A stretch of DNA of 64,000 nucleotides from Gavia stellata. Taxonomy: Eukaryota; Chordata; Aves; Gaviiformes; Gaviidae. Below the pieces are notes generated by a model. It did not search any database. It saw only the letters and a list, made by a program, of their open reading frames with translations, and was not told the DNA's origin. The number at the start of each line of letters is the position of its first letter. Within the stretch, counting starts at the first letter, position 1. Position numbers and translations under genes: made by a program. Positions 9,701 through 24,700 of the stretch are shown in pieces. The stretch lies in the NCBI RefSeq assembly GCF_030936135.1, contig NC_082606.1, positions 6,395,255-6,459,254 on the forward strand. The letters are read 5' to 3'.

Positions 9701-12700
9701 TAAAACAGAAAAATAAATGTGTTTACTAGAGAGTAGAGTGTTTAGTTACGTTCAGAAGGATTGCTTAACAGTTTTTATTACGTGCTTTTTCATGCACAAG
9801 ATAAATCTGTTTTCCCTTTAACAAATCGTTTGGGCACATGTGAGGACAAAAATTGTGCTTTGTTTTCTAAAAATTGGGATTGGGTTTGTAATTTGGTATC
9901 TTACACTTGTGTCTGTTTTTCTAAGTGATCTTGTTATCTGGTCACAAAATGTGTCTCCAAACTTGAAGGCCTATTTATAGCTAAGTTGATATCCTGAGTT
10001 AAAAATGAAACAGAGGCATATATTTAGTTTTAAACAATACTTGCAGAAATAACTCATTCTAGTTACTAAATAAAACCTAAATGTCTTAAATACATAATTC
10101 AGATATCAGAAAAATTTATCTTAGGATCTAGAGTTGACGTGAAAGCATGTTTCAACACATACAGAATCTTCCTATGTCTTTACCTTTGTGACTTTTACCT
10201 AGACCTAGTGTAAATACTAGTCCATCTAAAAGCCAAGATGAATAAACTGAAAAGAAAATAATTACCTGTTTTAGCACAGTTCAAACTGTGCTAAGCTTTT
10301 TTTTTTTTTATGATTGGTCTGGGCCTGTGAGCATACATTGTTAGCCTTGCATATGAAGTGTTGAGGAGAATTCAGAACATGTTTCAGTTCTGATACCAGT
10401 GATTGTAAGATTATTATACAGTTGTACTGGTGTATCTAAGTTTTTAAATACTGTCTCTAACTGGAAAAGTTGAACAAGTGTGTTAGCAGTAATCTGCTAA
10501 ATATATCTCTATGCTCTACAGAAACTATATGCAAATGCAACTTGCAGTTGCAGAAAAATATTTTTTAAATTAAGTTCTTATGAAAGATACAAGTGCATAA
10601 ACTGTTTTTTCTTTTTATGTTAGGAATTATTATGTGCTTGTATTGGACACATGCAAAAGTATCCTGAGTTTTACACGCTCCAAGAGATCATGAGTATCAT
10701 GGGAGGAAAGTTTCATACGCAGTTGACCTTTAGGCTGGAAAAAAATCTTCTTGCAATGGTAATACCTTATGTATATTATTTTGGTGTTATTTTCAAATAA
10801 GTAGAATTACATCTGGATTGTGTTATGCAAGGATTCAGGTTTTTTACAAGTATTATTCAGTGCTTGGGTTAGGGGGTATAATTTATAATTAAAATTGTTA
10901 ATGAAAACATTAATGAAATTATTTTGGTAATAAGACTGTTAACACCCTTCACTGTTTGCAATAAAAAGATTACATTAATAGTATATTTTTTTTACGTAAC
11001 ACTAACTTTATAATGCATCTGCATAAAATTTTAATATTTTTCATTATAAGAAGTGCAGTGTTGGGTTAGCATGATTTCAGTTAAAGCTGTTTTCTGATAC
11101 TGCTTGATTTCTTCAAGGGTACGGCAAGACGTGGTAAAACAGATTTCCCTACCATGCCTGTTCAACTGCCCACAGACTATAAAACTGTTACATCTATTAT
11201 AACTCCAGAAAAAAAGGCTTCTATCATGCACAATGTAAGTAACTTTTTTATTGCCATTTTTAAGGCATATTTTTTAGAGAAGAGCAATTTGGTCCTTTTT
11301 ATGTAGCAGCATTAAGTTTCTTCTTTTTTTTTTTCCTTCCCCCTCATCTCACACATCTTGTAGCACAGGAACATATACTGTATCATTATTTGTTCAGTAT
11401 TTCATTTATAGCGATCACAGTGCCTGTTTCAAAAGTTGGGTTATTACCTTTTGGACCTTGTGCCTCTTGAAGGGACTTTCTCTGTTCCCTCAGTGAAACA
11501 TTAGCAAGGTCCTTAAATTGGAACACATTGTCTATGAAATCTAGATAGAATTGTTTGTTACAGTGTTGTTCCTTTTAGACTTTGCTTTGCAATTTCTAAG
11601 ATGGCCTCTGTGTGTGTGTATACACACCTATGAATGCATGTGGGTGTAAAGGCTTCTGATTTAAGAAAGAAATCCTGGGGGTAAGAAGAAATACTTCAGG
11701 CTGTCTAATTTTCTGAAAAGCTGATTAGGTTAGCTTACCCTGGGAATTTCTTTTGCTAAACAGCATAAACTCCATTTCTGAGTTGAACAATATTTAGATT
11801 CCATTCCACCTTACCGTTAAATATCCAATGTTTCTGTTTGTGTTCTTCCACAGAGAAAAATCAATGAGCTTTTCATTCTGTAGAACTCGTTTTTTGTGAC
11901 TGTTTATTCCAGATAATTTGTTATCCACTAATTTAGGGAGTTTGTTCACATATCAAAAACCAAACTTCCAACAGTGACACTGTGATTCCAAAGACGCTTT
12001 TGCCTAAGAAAGTAGCAGAGGTGACACAGGAGAATGACATATGCCTCGAGATGTTATAGCTATAAACAGAGACTATTTCTGATGATGTCTCAGGTGGCAG
12101 AAAAAAGAACATAGCTAGATTTTTCTTCTCTCTCATGATCCTCAGTGCTCCTGGGCTTCCGTTATCTTCTTAGTCTTTGATGTTCTCCTCCCACCTCATG
12201 AGCATTCCCAGCCTTCTCTCTTCATGGAAATCTCTACTCAAAATGTTTAATAATTTCAATTCTGAATTTGTATTCTTCATGTTTTTATGTTTGTTTTAAG
12301 ATTCTTTATATGTAATCTGTATTCAAACAACTGTGCAGTTTTAACCATACTTTAATGTTAGATGTCTTTATTGTGCTATTACTTAAGTCATAAGATGATT
12401 TGTAATACATGTGTGAATGAATCTGTTTGGGTGTGTTTTTTTTTTTTCTTCTGCAATGCACTCCCATATTTCATGATCATCCAAATTCTTATTCAACCTA
12501 GTAATTCAAATTAATAGGAATGAACTGAAAGGTACAAGTTAAGAAGATACATTTTCTCATGCTGCAAGGTGGATGCATAAGATTCAGCCAAAAACCTTCA
12601 GGGGAATTTTTTGCTTTTTCATTTGATTCTGAAGCCTGGCACTGTGGTGGTATTTGGGCTTGGGGTGGGGGAGGGGTTAATCCATGTTTGTTTGGGTTTG

Positions 12701-15700
12701 GGATTTTTCTTAGGAATTTAAATTTATGTGTGTATTTCCTAAAAAAAAACTTAAATTTTAACTTTTTTCTGTTTAGGATATTAGTTCAGATTCAAATGCA
12801 GAAAAACTTGCTTTGAAATACTGTCCTCAAGTTGTTCTAAGTAATCAATCATTATTTACTTTACTGAATAATCATGGACTAAACTACAAGGAACAATGGG
12901 AAATTCCAGTTTGCATTAAAATGATTCCTGTTGCAGGTATAGTATGTTTTTGTTATAACAATTAGGTTTTTGTCCATGAAGACCTTTATATATTCTCATA
13001 GTCCTTTTCGAGCAGACTGAATAACAGGAAATTAGAAAATCCAGTAGAACCAACTGTGGGAAGGTGAAAGGTAGTCTGGTTTAGTTCAGATGATAATAGA
13101 ATAGTTTAATTTTGGTTTTATTTTAAAAAGAAAGAAGCTCTAAGGTTAATGAAAATAATAACTGTAATTATAAGCTCAGATTTTTACCTTTTCTGAAGAA
13201 GCAGCACTCTAGAATGCAGCTATAAGAAAATAGTTTCTCTTAGGTACTTCCGTGTTTTTAATTTAAGGAATCAAACAAAGTAATAAAATTTGACTTACTT
13301 AGTTCACACATCTTAAAGGGCAAAAATCTGAAGTTAATAGTTTTCAGGTGTCGTCTGGTAAGGAGTCAGAGACCTTTGCGTTGTAAAGAAAAATGTTCAG
13401 TTTAATCGAAGTTATTGTGAAAAATGAACTTTAAAAAATCCATTGCTGTAGTTTGTCCTCTGTTTTCAAGGAGGAAAGCTGATAGCAAGGTCATTTCATA
13501 GTTTTCCACACCTTGTTCCACCTTGTTACTGAGAATAGTAACAACCTCTAGGGGTATCACCATTAACATTGAATTTGGACATACAACTATTTTCCACTTG
13601 GAAAAAAAAAAATCAGTTAAATGTCCTTTTGCTTTTCAAAACTGTAAGCTGTGCTCCTTGGAAAGAAAACAACTGTTAAAATCATCAAGTGAACTGATTT
13701 CAATAAGCTAAAAAAGAGAAGTGCTGAAGTTTTATGAAAAACAAAGAGCAAACATTTTCTGGAATTAAAAGGACCTATTTACATCATAGAATAATGAAAA
13801 AATACTGAATGTCCATGGAGATCACTTTTCCGAATTGCGGCAAGAAATGGTTTGAATAAACTGATTAACTCATCCAAATGCTGTATTTTAGATGTCAAGC
13901 ACTCCATCAGTAATCTGAATATAGATTTCCTCTTGTTACCTTTTTTTTTTTTGTTGTTTAAGAATACAGTAGGAGTTTTTTTCATGAGTATTTATAATGG
14001 TTGTTGTCTTGGAATGTCCATGTTGTGTGCATTTCACACAAATTTGTATAGCAGACTTCTGGATAATAGTGAATAAGCTGTCAAATATCTGCAAATCTTA
14101 CAAATTTTGCACTTTTCTACATGAAATTAAATTACTTTATCTGTAAAGTTATGCCTGACTCCTGGTATATCAGCTTTACGGTTTTTAAACTTAATTTTTA
14201 GATCCAAAGTTAACACCTAAAGGGCATTCAGAATATGTTAGCCGTATATAGTGTTTCTTGGAGGGTTTCTCCTCTCTTTCCTTTTCTACCTTCCCTGTAA
14301 CTTACCTCTTGCTTTAATTATGTTGTTTTAATCCACAGATTTTTTTTTTTCTAAAACTGGTACTATGTTCACCATGTGCCGTTGCTTTCTGTATAATATT
14401 GGGCAGGGTATTGCAGTTATTTTTGGATGAATCTATGAATGATACATATGTAAGCGTGTTAAGGTGTAAACAAAAGAGTGGGGCAGCAGAACCTGGACGT
14501 ACTTACTGATTAGAAGAAATATAAACTGCAGCCATCGCTTTTGGGCAATGAGACTTTAAAAAAAAAATAAAGAAATTTGAGATTCATCAAAGAAAAAGAA
14601 AAGATCTTTTTGGAAAACAGAATAGATTTGATGATATAATGTAGTATAAGGAATGATGAATCATAAATTCTTATTTTACAAATTCTCTATTTAGAACTAC
14701 ATTTAAAATAGGATTGACTGTTAATGTGGTGTGTATTGCTGTTGCAGGATCCTAATAATTCCCACTGTATCTGGACATACTTTTATTCCTGTTGTTAATG
14801 AATGAGAGGATAGTTTTTCATTTCTTCTAGTGTGAATGTGGAATGAATTTGACCAAAACTGGAAGTTGAAAGATGTATTATTTAAACTATACAACAATCT
14901 TTTCTCCTTTCGTTTAATATCTACTCAGTCCCTTTCTGTTCTTGAAAAGGTAGCAAAACAGCTAAAGTGGTTTATGTTGATTCACCTCTGCTGAGAAAGG
15001 AAATGACAGTAAGAGAGAGGAACCAAATCTTCCATGAAATTCCAATGGACTTCCTAGCAACGAAAACGTCTTACGTTTCGATTTCTGATGTATCACTGGA
15101 CAAACCAGCTGAGGACAATCTGTTTCAGTGGGACGTATGTAGCTTCACCTCTTAAAAACGAACAAACAAAACCAAAAACCTATGTTACAGTTCCTAAGTT
15201 ACTTGTTCTGTGATAATAAAGGAAAATTTAGGTTTCCTGTTGGTAGTTTTTCTACTGCTGATTTACGGACTCTATGTTTTAAAATGTCTGTCTAGTTCCT
15301 TTAAATGCTTCTATTACATTGGCATCTCAGCTTTAATGTTTCCTTCATTAACGTGTATTTTGATCAGTTTATTTAAGTGGGAAGAAGGTCTATGAAATTT
15401 ATTTCTCTTTTGAAAGGCCTTTCAACTCCTAGGACTTAAGATACTCCACGTTAAACACGGGAAATTTTTTTTTATTTTAGTTACTGCCTCTCTCTCCCTA
15501 TTATCTCTCTGGATAATAGAACATTTTTCATGTTTTCAATTTGACAATATCTCGTTTGTGATTAACACATTCTATTTCTTGGGTGGGTTGGTTGGTTGGT
15601 TATTTTTTAATATTATTATTTTTTCCTCCCTGTGTTAAGATGTCTTCTGATACCTACCAGTACAGGAAGATTCCTCTTCCACATGACACAGGGATGGACT

Positions 15701-18700
15701 TCGATGATGATGTTACAGAATTGGAAACTTTTGGAGCAACTGTCGAGCTCTCAAGAACTTCTAAAACGGAAAGTACTTTTCCTACAGTTAGTAACACTGC
15801 TAAAGTTTTAGCACATGGCCTAAAAATGGGAAAAAAAAGTACATCCACCATAAACAGTGGAGATGAAGAAGGGAAAAACACCATTTCTGAGCAAGGAGTT
15901 CCAGCATGTGTGAGCACACAGCTTCCATCATTAGATGGTGTTCTATGCTTCAGCCCTGAAGAAAATTCATCTCATAAGAGCTTTAATTCAGAGGAGGTAG
16001 GACTGAACAAAGCACAACATGTCATGACTAAAGAAGTATCGGACAGCGAAACAAAATCAAATACGCTATCTAATGCTGTTAGTTACAAAAAAGAGTCTGA
16101 TGCTGCACAAAAAAATGAGATTTACACTTTTTTGTGCAGTAGTGACACGGATGAAGAGCGTTTGATTATTGATACAGAATGTAAAAACACTGATGGCTGC
16201 AAAACAACTGTACCAAACCCTGTTTCTTACACCTCAGCAGAGACTGCCAAATCACCCTCCCCCACCCAGATTCCATTAGCAAGCATGACTGAATGTTCAG
16301 ATATCATGGATCAGGGAAAGAATGCTTCCAGAAAGCCTACAAGAAAGTTGTCTAAAGAATTTGATCCTGTCGGACAGATCTTGAAAATGCAAACTGAACT
16401 TCTCAAGTCCCCTTCCCAAAAAGCTCATGAGCAGCCAGTGGTGAACTGTGATAATTCTAATGCTACACCAGCCCATGTGCCTCAATCTCCAAAACCATTG
16501 GTGACCTCTAGCACAGAGGCTGTACCAGCCCCCGCCTCAAATCCTAACGGCTCGTCTAGAAATACGTGGACTTGGCTTTTTCAGGGAGTGCCAAAGAGTA
16601 AGTAATTGTGTTCATTGTGTAAGGAGTAAAATTTCAGGGGTTTTTTTGGTAAAATTTAACGGAAAAACATTTTAACTTCTTCATCTGAAGAACATCCTAA
16701 TAGTACCTCTGTTATGTTTATTTAGATGTGTGACTTAATTTTGTTTTTTTAACAATACCTTCTTTGTGTGAGAATTACTGTCTTGGATGTCTAAGGGAGC
16801 ATTTGGGGAGCTGTTTGTCCACAGGGGTGAATGTGAAATACTGTTTTACTTTAGAGAAACAAAAAGTTGTTATACACAAGGTTATTCATCAAGGAAAATG
16901 AGTGAAATGAGTTACTTTTCTTCAGAAATTCAAATATTTGAGTAGTCTGGTCTGCAGAAATAGTTTCTTGTCAGTCAAAAATGGAATCTTTTTACATTTT
17001 CTGTAGAAGAAAAATGTAATCAAATTATGCAATTAAAACTGGAAAGAAAACTTGACATTTGAGTGTCTAAGTTCTGAGACCCCTAGTTCAGTTGGTGTTT
17101 CTTAGCTCCTAGCAATCTGTTCCAGAAGACTAATGAGGACTCACTACAAACCACCTCTCCAAGTTTTCAGGCATTTAGCTGGAAATTGAACCTATGCTAC
17201 ACCCAGACCTCAGCCAAGAACTGCAAGTCTTGAAGATCCTAGGGACCATGAACTTTGAGGTTTTTCGCACATGCCTGAGTTGCTTCTGAGCTCTGTACAA
17301 CTGATGTTAGAAGCACTTTATTGTGTTAGGTAGATAGTCAGCAAACCAGGCAGGTTGCATCAGGACAGATACTCTTTTTCTGAAGTATTTAATTCCAATG
17401 AATCAATGCTTTTAGGTGGGAAAACATGTTTCACTGCTATTTTCTGACTAGCTGTGCATTTGCTCACATAGGGATTAATCTTAGTTAATTACTTAACCTG
17501 TAATGGAAAGAGTTAACATAACTAATTCTGTTTTAGTTGAAATTGTGTTATCACGTCCTACATTTTTATGGATTTAACTAAATTTTAGTAGTCACTAAAA
17601 GACCATGTCTCCTCCCTCAGTTTGAAGGGTTGAGCAGCATGATAGTCTTTCTATTTCTCCTTCTCTTAAAAAAACAGAGTATGGAATTCAGGTGTTTGAT
17701 AATAGAATTTTTTTTTTTTAATGGAGGTAGTGAAACCAATATTGCTAGGATGCTGAAGTGTGACTACGAAAGAATAGAAAGCATAATTCTACAAATTGAA
17801 ATTTCTATACCAAGCTGATGAACCTCTATGCATGTCTTTTTTGCAGAAAGCCGGAACTAAGTTAAATATTTTACTAACAGATGATTATTTCCGGTCACTT
17901 GTATGATAATATCTCACACAGTATACATTTATTTGAAGATGCACATAAACTCTAAATTTAATGTTAAATGTATTTATTCATAGCACTACAGCAATACCTA
18001 TTTGTAGTTGTAGTTTTGACACATATTTCCACATATCTGCAGGACAAAAAACAGAACTGGATAAGTTTTCAATAAATAATCTTAAACAAGTTGGAGTTTA
18101 TTTTTGTTTGTTTTAAATGTTTTGTTAAAATATCTCTAAGGGATGCAGGGATGTTTGTTAACTGATCTCAAAGCTGCACTTGGAGATCTAATAAGTGTTT
18201 CTTTTGAATATGCTGGTATTGAAGTTGAAGCAAACTAATTTTGGAACTGAAGCTGATGCTACCATCCAAACCTGAGGCTTGAGTTATTTTAGTAACTGAT
18301 AAATGGATGGTGGCTTTTAGGAGGCATTCACTGTAAATAAAATTTTTGTCTCCTTTGTGCTGAGTGACTGTGGCTTAAAAACAGCCTTTGAACTCTTTGT
18401 ATAAGAATGGAGTCTCACAGCTCTGTGTAAGAAATCTAATGATTAGGATAAAATATCTGGAAATATTTAAAAATACACTCTTTAAAAGTTATAGGGGACA
18501 TTTTCCAAATTTAATTTTTTTTAAATACATAAGTGACTTCTTGTGCCTAATGAGATGGTTTTCACCCCAAAATCTTAGGAAACAAAACAGATCCTGTTTA
18601 AAATAAAAAAAAAAAACCCCACAACCTGCTGCAAGAGAGAAAAGCTAATTAACTTCATGGTAGAGAATGTGTAAGCTTGTCATTTTCTGTTTTACTTATT

Positions 18701-21700
18701 TTCTATAGGAAAGCTGCCAAATGAACTTCAGATGCTTGAAGAAGACGCTTCAGAGTATAAAGCACCTGAGGATGGCAACCTTGTGTATAAGCTATTCAGT
18801 TTGAATGATCTGTTGTTACTTGTGCGTTGCAGTGTGCAAAAAGTGAAGTCATTGCCACGATACCATAAAAAGAAAAAAGCCCAAAAGGTACAGATTTTGC
18901 TGTTAGCTGTTTTGTTTTGGTTTTTTAAACAGTTGTGCTCGACTGGCATCTCTGGGATTCCCAATCCTTCATACCATTTGTGTTTTCACTTGGACAATTA
19001 GTACACTTAATTGTAACTCTACAGTGTGTGTCGTCTTTAAGTAAATATTTGCTGTAGGAAGAGAGGGAAGAATAACTTGTGTTTTCTTTAAACCTACTTG
19101 ATTAGAAGATAAGCAAGAGTGATTCTGCATTTCTTACTACAACTGCATTACCGTAATACGCATGGGTAATTATGCTCATGTAAACTAATGTCAGTTTGAA
19201 CTATTCTTGAAAGTTACTGCAGTAATTAGGTTTTTGGCCCAAGCCCTTTAGAATGTTCATGATCATAAATACTTTCAAGCAGGATTCAGTCTTGCTATTA
19301 TGCCTGGTTAAGCAGAGAAATAGGAAATAGAATAAACAACAGAGGACACATTTAAAGATAAAAAGAATTCCTATTCATTCTTCTTGAAAAGGCTATGGTA
19401 TACATCTTAGCAAATCGTTTGTCTTAAGGAATAAAATGTTTTAAATGCAAGTGTAATCCAGATATTCCTTGTAACATCAGGAGAAGGAAAGCTTATTCTG
19501 GAATCCTCAGGAATTTATTATTTTGTCAAGAGTCCTCTAAATCATTCAGCAAATTAGATGTGGTATCTCGCTCCCCAGAATACCAGAATTATGGTAGGCA
19601 GGCATTTTGTGAGGTGTTTATGCTTTGTTGAAATGGAAATAGATCTTTGTAACTCTGATTAGTTGTTAAGATTCCGTGCTCAGAATCTTATTCTGAAGAA
19701 ATACTATCTCTTTGCTATTGATCCACTGCTTATAAATGCCTGTGAATAGCTGCTTAGTTTGTTAATCAGAAACTGAGCACTGTTGTTTATTTTTTAAAAT
19801 TCCTGCTGAAATTTTACCTGTGATTCGTCAGTGAAAAGAGGGTTATATTTTTCTCTGTTAGTCTTAACGCGCAAAGGCTAGCCTCTGATTTCAAATGAGA
19901 GTCCAAGCGTTAGGTTCTAATTTCAAGTGAGATTCTGACAAGGGGAATAAATGGCAGGATTCCACTAAGCAAATCAGAAATATAATAATGTTTTTTTCTT
20001 AAATTCCTCCAGGGGGCAGTAGAGCACAGAAGTGTAAACTTCAAATTAATTTAGTAGCATGGAAAAATTACTTAGCAGCAAAATTTTATTATTTGTAAAA
20101 ACTTGCCTAGGCTTTTTTTTTGTCATTTTCACCTTCCTCTATATAGAGTCTCTGCAGTCTGAAGTTTGTGCTGTGTGTTTCTTAGAATGTGAGCTATCAC
20201 ACAAAATCTCTGAAGTGTCTTTGTTGCTTCAGCTGTAGTGGAAGACTGTGATGATTATCAACTACAAGATGTAGTTAAATTGTGGACTTTTTTTGGACAG
20301 TGAGTGCTGTTTTTTCTTGTATCTTCACTTTTATAGCTTACTCCAATATTCCTGTTGCCAAAACTAGAATACCAAGCCTATTATGGTGTTGAAGCTCTTA
20401 CAGAAAGTGAAGTCTGTCAGTTGTGGACAGAGAGTATGTTGCATTCTGAATGCTTATTTTACATTGGTAAGTTCATGTGTTGATTTTTGCTTAAGAAACA
20501 TGTATGCTGAATATAATAATGGAAGAGAAAAATATTTATTAAAGGTATATTCCATATGTCCGTATTTGTTTTAACTTTCTAATTTTGGTTTTCACTTTTA
20601 TCTTGAATAAGCGCTTTGTCTAAAATCTCTGTTGGGTGGTGAATGAGGATATTTCAACTTTGGTTTTAGATTAATAACATCCAGTAATCTTTGTTTTCAA
20701 GAACTGCATTTATTTGCCTTTCAAAGACAAATGTATCTGTAACTGTGAATTTAGTTCTTTGAAGTTAGTAATCTTCTTGACTTAGTCTTTTTGGGTTTTG
20801 GGGGGAGTTTTTTGTTGGTTTTTTTTAATGAGTCATATACAGCATGAATTATGGCAGGAGTGGTAAAAATATTTCTTGATTAAATGTGAGCTATAAATAT
20901 ATCTTGTCATTTTGTGAAATAATTTTAAATAAATTTGGTATTACATATCAAAATAGAAGACAAACAGAGGCTCAGGTGCGTGGCTCACAGGATACTGATT
21001 CCTTGGCCTTTGAGCTTGCAGTATGGGAAAAGGTCAAATGTTACCTATTTTTCTTCGAAAACAGGCAATAATGTTCATATTTCTACACTGATAGCATGTA
21101 GACAGATAAGATACAAGAGAATGAGGAAAGACAAGCAAAATAGGGCTAAACCAAGTTCTGTCATTCAGAAATAAGAGAAATTATATGCTTTGACAATGTA
21201 CATGTGTCTCATATCTAAGGTACTGGAAATAATTTTCTGGCTTTGCAGAAATGAAATTCCTAACAGGAAGAAGAAAAATACGTAGCCTAAGTTTATTGAA
21301 AACTTTTTTCCATAGCTATGATATGGAAAACTCTTCATGAGTTCTGAAGACTGGATGATGTTACTTAAACACATTTTCCAGGTTTTCCATTGTCCATATC
21401 TAATGGATCCATGAAATTTAATTTTCTAATATGTGATATGACTTGAAACATCCCTGTCAAAGGGATGGTCTTAATATTCCTTGTCCTGTATCTCGCAGCA
21501 GGTGGAAACAGGAGATACCGTAATAGAATCTATGAATGAGAAGTAACGTACATTCAGTGAGAATGAAACAGGAAACTTCAAATCTTGTGTAGAAGAGATG
21601 ACAGCTGTAATTCAGAGCACAGAAAATAAAAAGACAATAAAGCAGGGATAAAAAGCATGGAAATTCTTCGCTATGAGGGTGGTGAGGCACTAGAACAGGT

Positions 21701-24700
21701 TGTCCAGAGAAGCTGTGGACGCCCCAGCTCTGGAAGTGTTCAAGGCCAAGCTGGATGGGGCTTTGAGCAATCTGGTCTAGTGGAAGGTGTCCCTGCCCAT
21801 GGCCGGGGGGTTGGAACTAGATGGTCTTTAAGGTCCCTTCCAAACCAAACCATTCTATGAGTCTATGGAATGTTAACAGAAAGGTATCTTACTTGCAAAG
21901 GCCGTTTATCCAAAATCACATAAACCAAGCACACTAGGAATGCAGTGTTGTAAGGAAAGTCTCACTAACAAATGTCCTGTAGAAAATGCGGTTTTCATGT
22001 TTGTACAATGACATTTTAAACGTCAGTAAAGTTTTTATATCTATTGGGATACATATGTTCTGTAGAGAAATGAAAATTATGCATATAAAGAATGTGGCCA
22101 GATTAATTTAACAAGCCATTTAATGTATGGAGAGCTCTCTGAATGCCAATTATCTTTTAATTAATAAGGTTTTAAAAAGGAAAATCTGCAATAAAAGGGT
22201 TAGTCAAAATGCATTTTAGAATATGTTTGGCACTTGCTACGGAGTGAGGGCAATCCTGTTTGTGCAGTGAACGAATGTTCTGCAGTGGGGACTGCCTCAC
22301 TTTCCTGTTGTAGAAAAAATTCTCTGTTTTTTATGGTTGTTATGGCAGCAGTTGTGGCCTGTGGTTGCCTAACCTTTCCACTTGTGCACTGAATTATACT
22401 TTTGCTGTTGGTGGCTCACATCAGAATACTATTTTAGAAATGCTGAGTTCTCTCTTTCCTAATTTTTACATGCAAGCTTTGCATCCTATCATAGAATTAT
22501 AAGGGTTATTTGAAATCTAATAGATTTAAGGTGATAGTTTTGCCGACTTCATCTATCTTTGTCTGCTGTCCATATTTAATGGAAATTATGTTTCTGATTT
22601 TAAAAGCAATATTTGCTGTGGTTTTTCCCTTCTCTAAAAAAACAAAAATCCTCACAAAGAGATAATTATGCACACAGTTGTCCATTTCTAATTATATCTT
22701 CATGTACAGTACTGAAGCGTTTCTTTTTTTTTTCCTTGGTTTTTAACAAGCTTAACAGTATACTGAATTGCACTGAAATTTAGCCCACTGTAGAAAATTT
22801 TATTAACGTTTCCAGAGTCACAAGTGGTGCGAGGAAATAGTGAAACTGTAGAGAGAGGGCTAATCTGCTTACAAAGTACACAAACTGAAAGAATGCACAT
22901 TAGTTACAGGATACTTAATTTATGGCTTGGGCGCAGAAGTTTGCAGACAGTTCATCCAGCCAACACCCCTTTTTATAGAGGCTCTCAGGAGTGTAGGAGA
23001 AAGGAGGCTGCGCGTTGCAGGAGTTGTTCTGGCACAAGCAGCCATCCTCTTCTGATACAGAGGTTCCTCAGAAACAGTTGCGGAGCCCTAGGCCGGCAGG
23101 CTTCAGTGGCCTGGCCTCCAACATGCTCTCTCTGTTTGTGTGCTTGGGAGAAAAAGTGGTTGGGATTGAGAAACACTGGTTATTCCAGCGATATTTGTTT
23201 GTAAGCTCGTGGATGCGCTTCCTCCAGCAGCAAGCCCTGGGGTCCACAAGGGTTCTCCTTTTGTGTGCTCTGAGGAAGCACAGGATTACTGTGGGTTGTC
23301 ACTGTCCTGCACAGTAAATGAGTACTCCCAGCATGTGGGGCCGGCCCTCTCCCACAGCTATTTAAAAAAAAAAAGTCTGCTACAAATACAGAGTTGGACT
23401 CTTAGGATGTCACAAACTTTTGATACTGACAGAATATGTGATTTATTCAGGTAGGCCAGTTGGGGACTGCAGATTTTTGATACCGCCATGTAGTTTCCAG
23501 TAGAGGTAGGTAAAAAGACATACATGGGAGTAAATGATCCACTTTATGAAAGAGCATCTACCACAGCTTTTAATAGGAAACTGTTACCATATTCTACTTA
23601 AGGATTCTTTCTGCTGTCATTCAGAAATATTGCAAGGTAGCTGTGAAATTCTGCCTTTCAGTTTGTATTTCTGGGGAGCTGTGAAAAATACAATGTCATT
23701 GCAAGTGTTACGATTTAGTTAGACGGCTCTTTGCAACAGAAAGCTTTGTCCTGAAACTCCAGGGACAATTCTCTATCCCTGCATTATGGACAATTTAAAA
23801 TGGGGTGAATATCTCATTCTTTTTCATTAATCTTATACCTGAAAGTAGGACTACTGCTATCATGTGTTTGGTGTAAGCGGGCAGACAAACTTGACTTCTC
23901 AGTTTGTGCAACAATTCGAATTATTTTAAGTGAACTATCATGTCCTATAATAAAGGAATTTTTAAATCAGACATAGTAGAGCCATAGACTTACTGCTCTT
24001 TTTAAATTTACCCCACAGTATGAGCGTGAAAGCATGGAACAACTGTTTGAAAGTTGTGATCTTACTATTACTAACATAGTACCTACAACTTGTATTCTTG
24101 TTCAGACAGTTCTGAGGCTGTATAGATCTTAAGTGAAGCCTCTAAAATTGAAGTTTTGAGCATGTAGCAGACCTCAGTGTTAAATTGCTTAGGAGTTCTT
24201 GGATCCTGAAAAAACTTAATTCACTGTCTCAACAGTCTTTTTTTTTATTGCTAAGTAAGTATGGATGGAAACTTCTCTGGGCCTTGGTCTGTGCCTCATA
24301 ATTGTCCGGCATTGTTCTTCAGTGTTGTATTGCTCTGTGTGGCTGAGGGAGGAATCTCATAGCTCAGCGCAGTGACTCAGCAGTGCTGCCAGCTGAGGAG
24401 ATGAGAAGGAAAACGGAAGTGTAACTATGGCCTCCTGCAGCAATTGCGAAGTGTGCTATTAAGTTGAATTTTTAAAATTTGTATATTCTCAAAGAAGGTA
24501 GTGATTGTTTGCACAGAAGCAGAGATACTATCATCAAACAAACTTAAGAGTGCTGTCCTTCTCTTACTGGTAGAGCACCTTGCTTGGTTGTTGATTTAAG
24601 TCTCCTTGCTACTTAGATAGGAAATCCTGCATCCGCAAAGGGAGTAATCTCTGTGACATGTTTCCCGAATAAGATACTTGTACTTGATCTGAGCAGTAAA

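Noticed and set aside
15583-15639. In-frame extension of the exon 9 open frame upstream to an ATG at 15583
   Set aside because: The segment is intron: a GGTT repeat, a T-rich tract and the acceptor TTAAG precede the exon, and the join to exon 8 keeps phase and homology.
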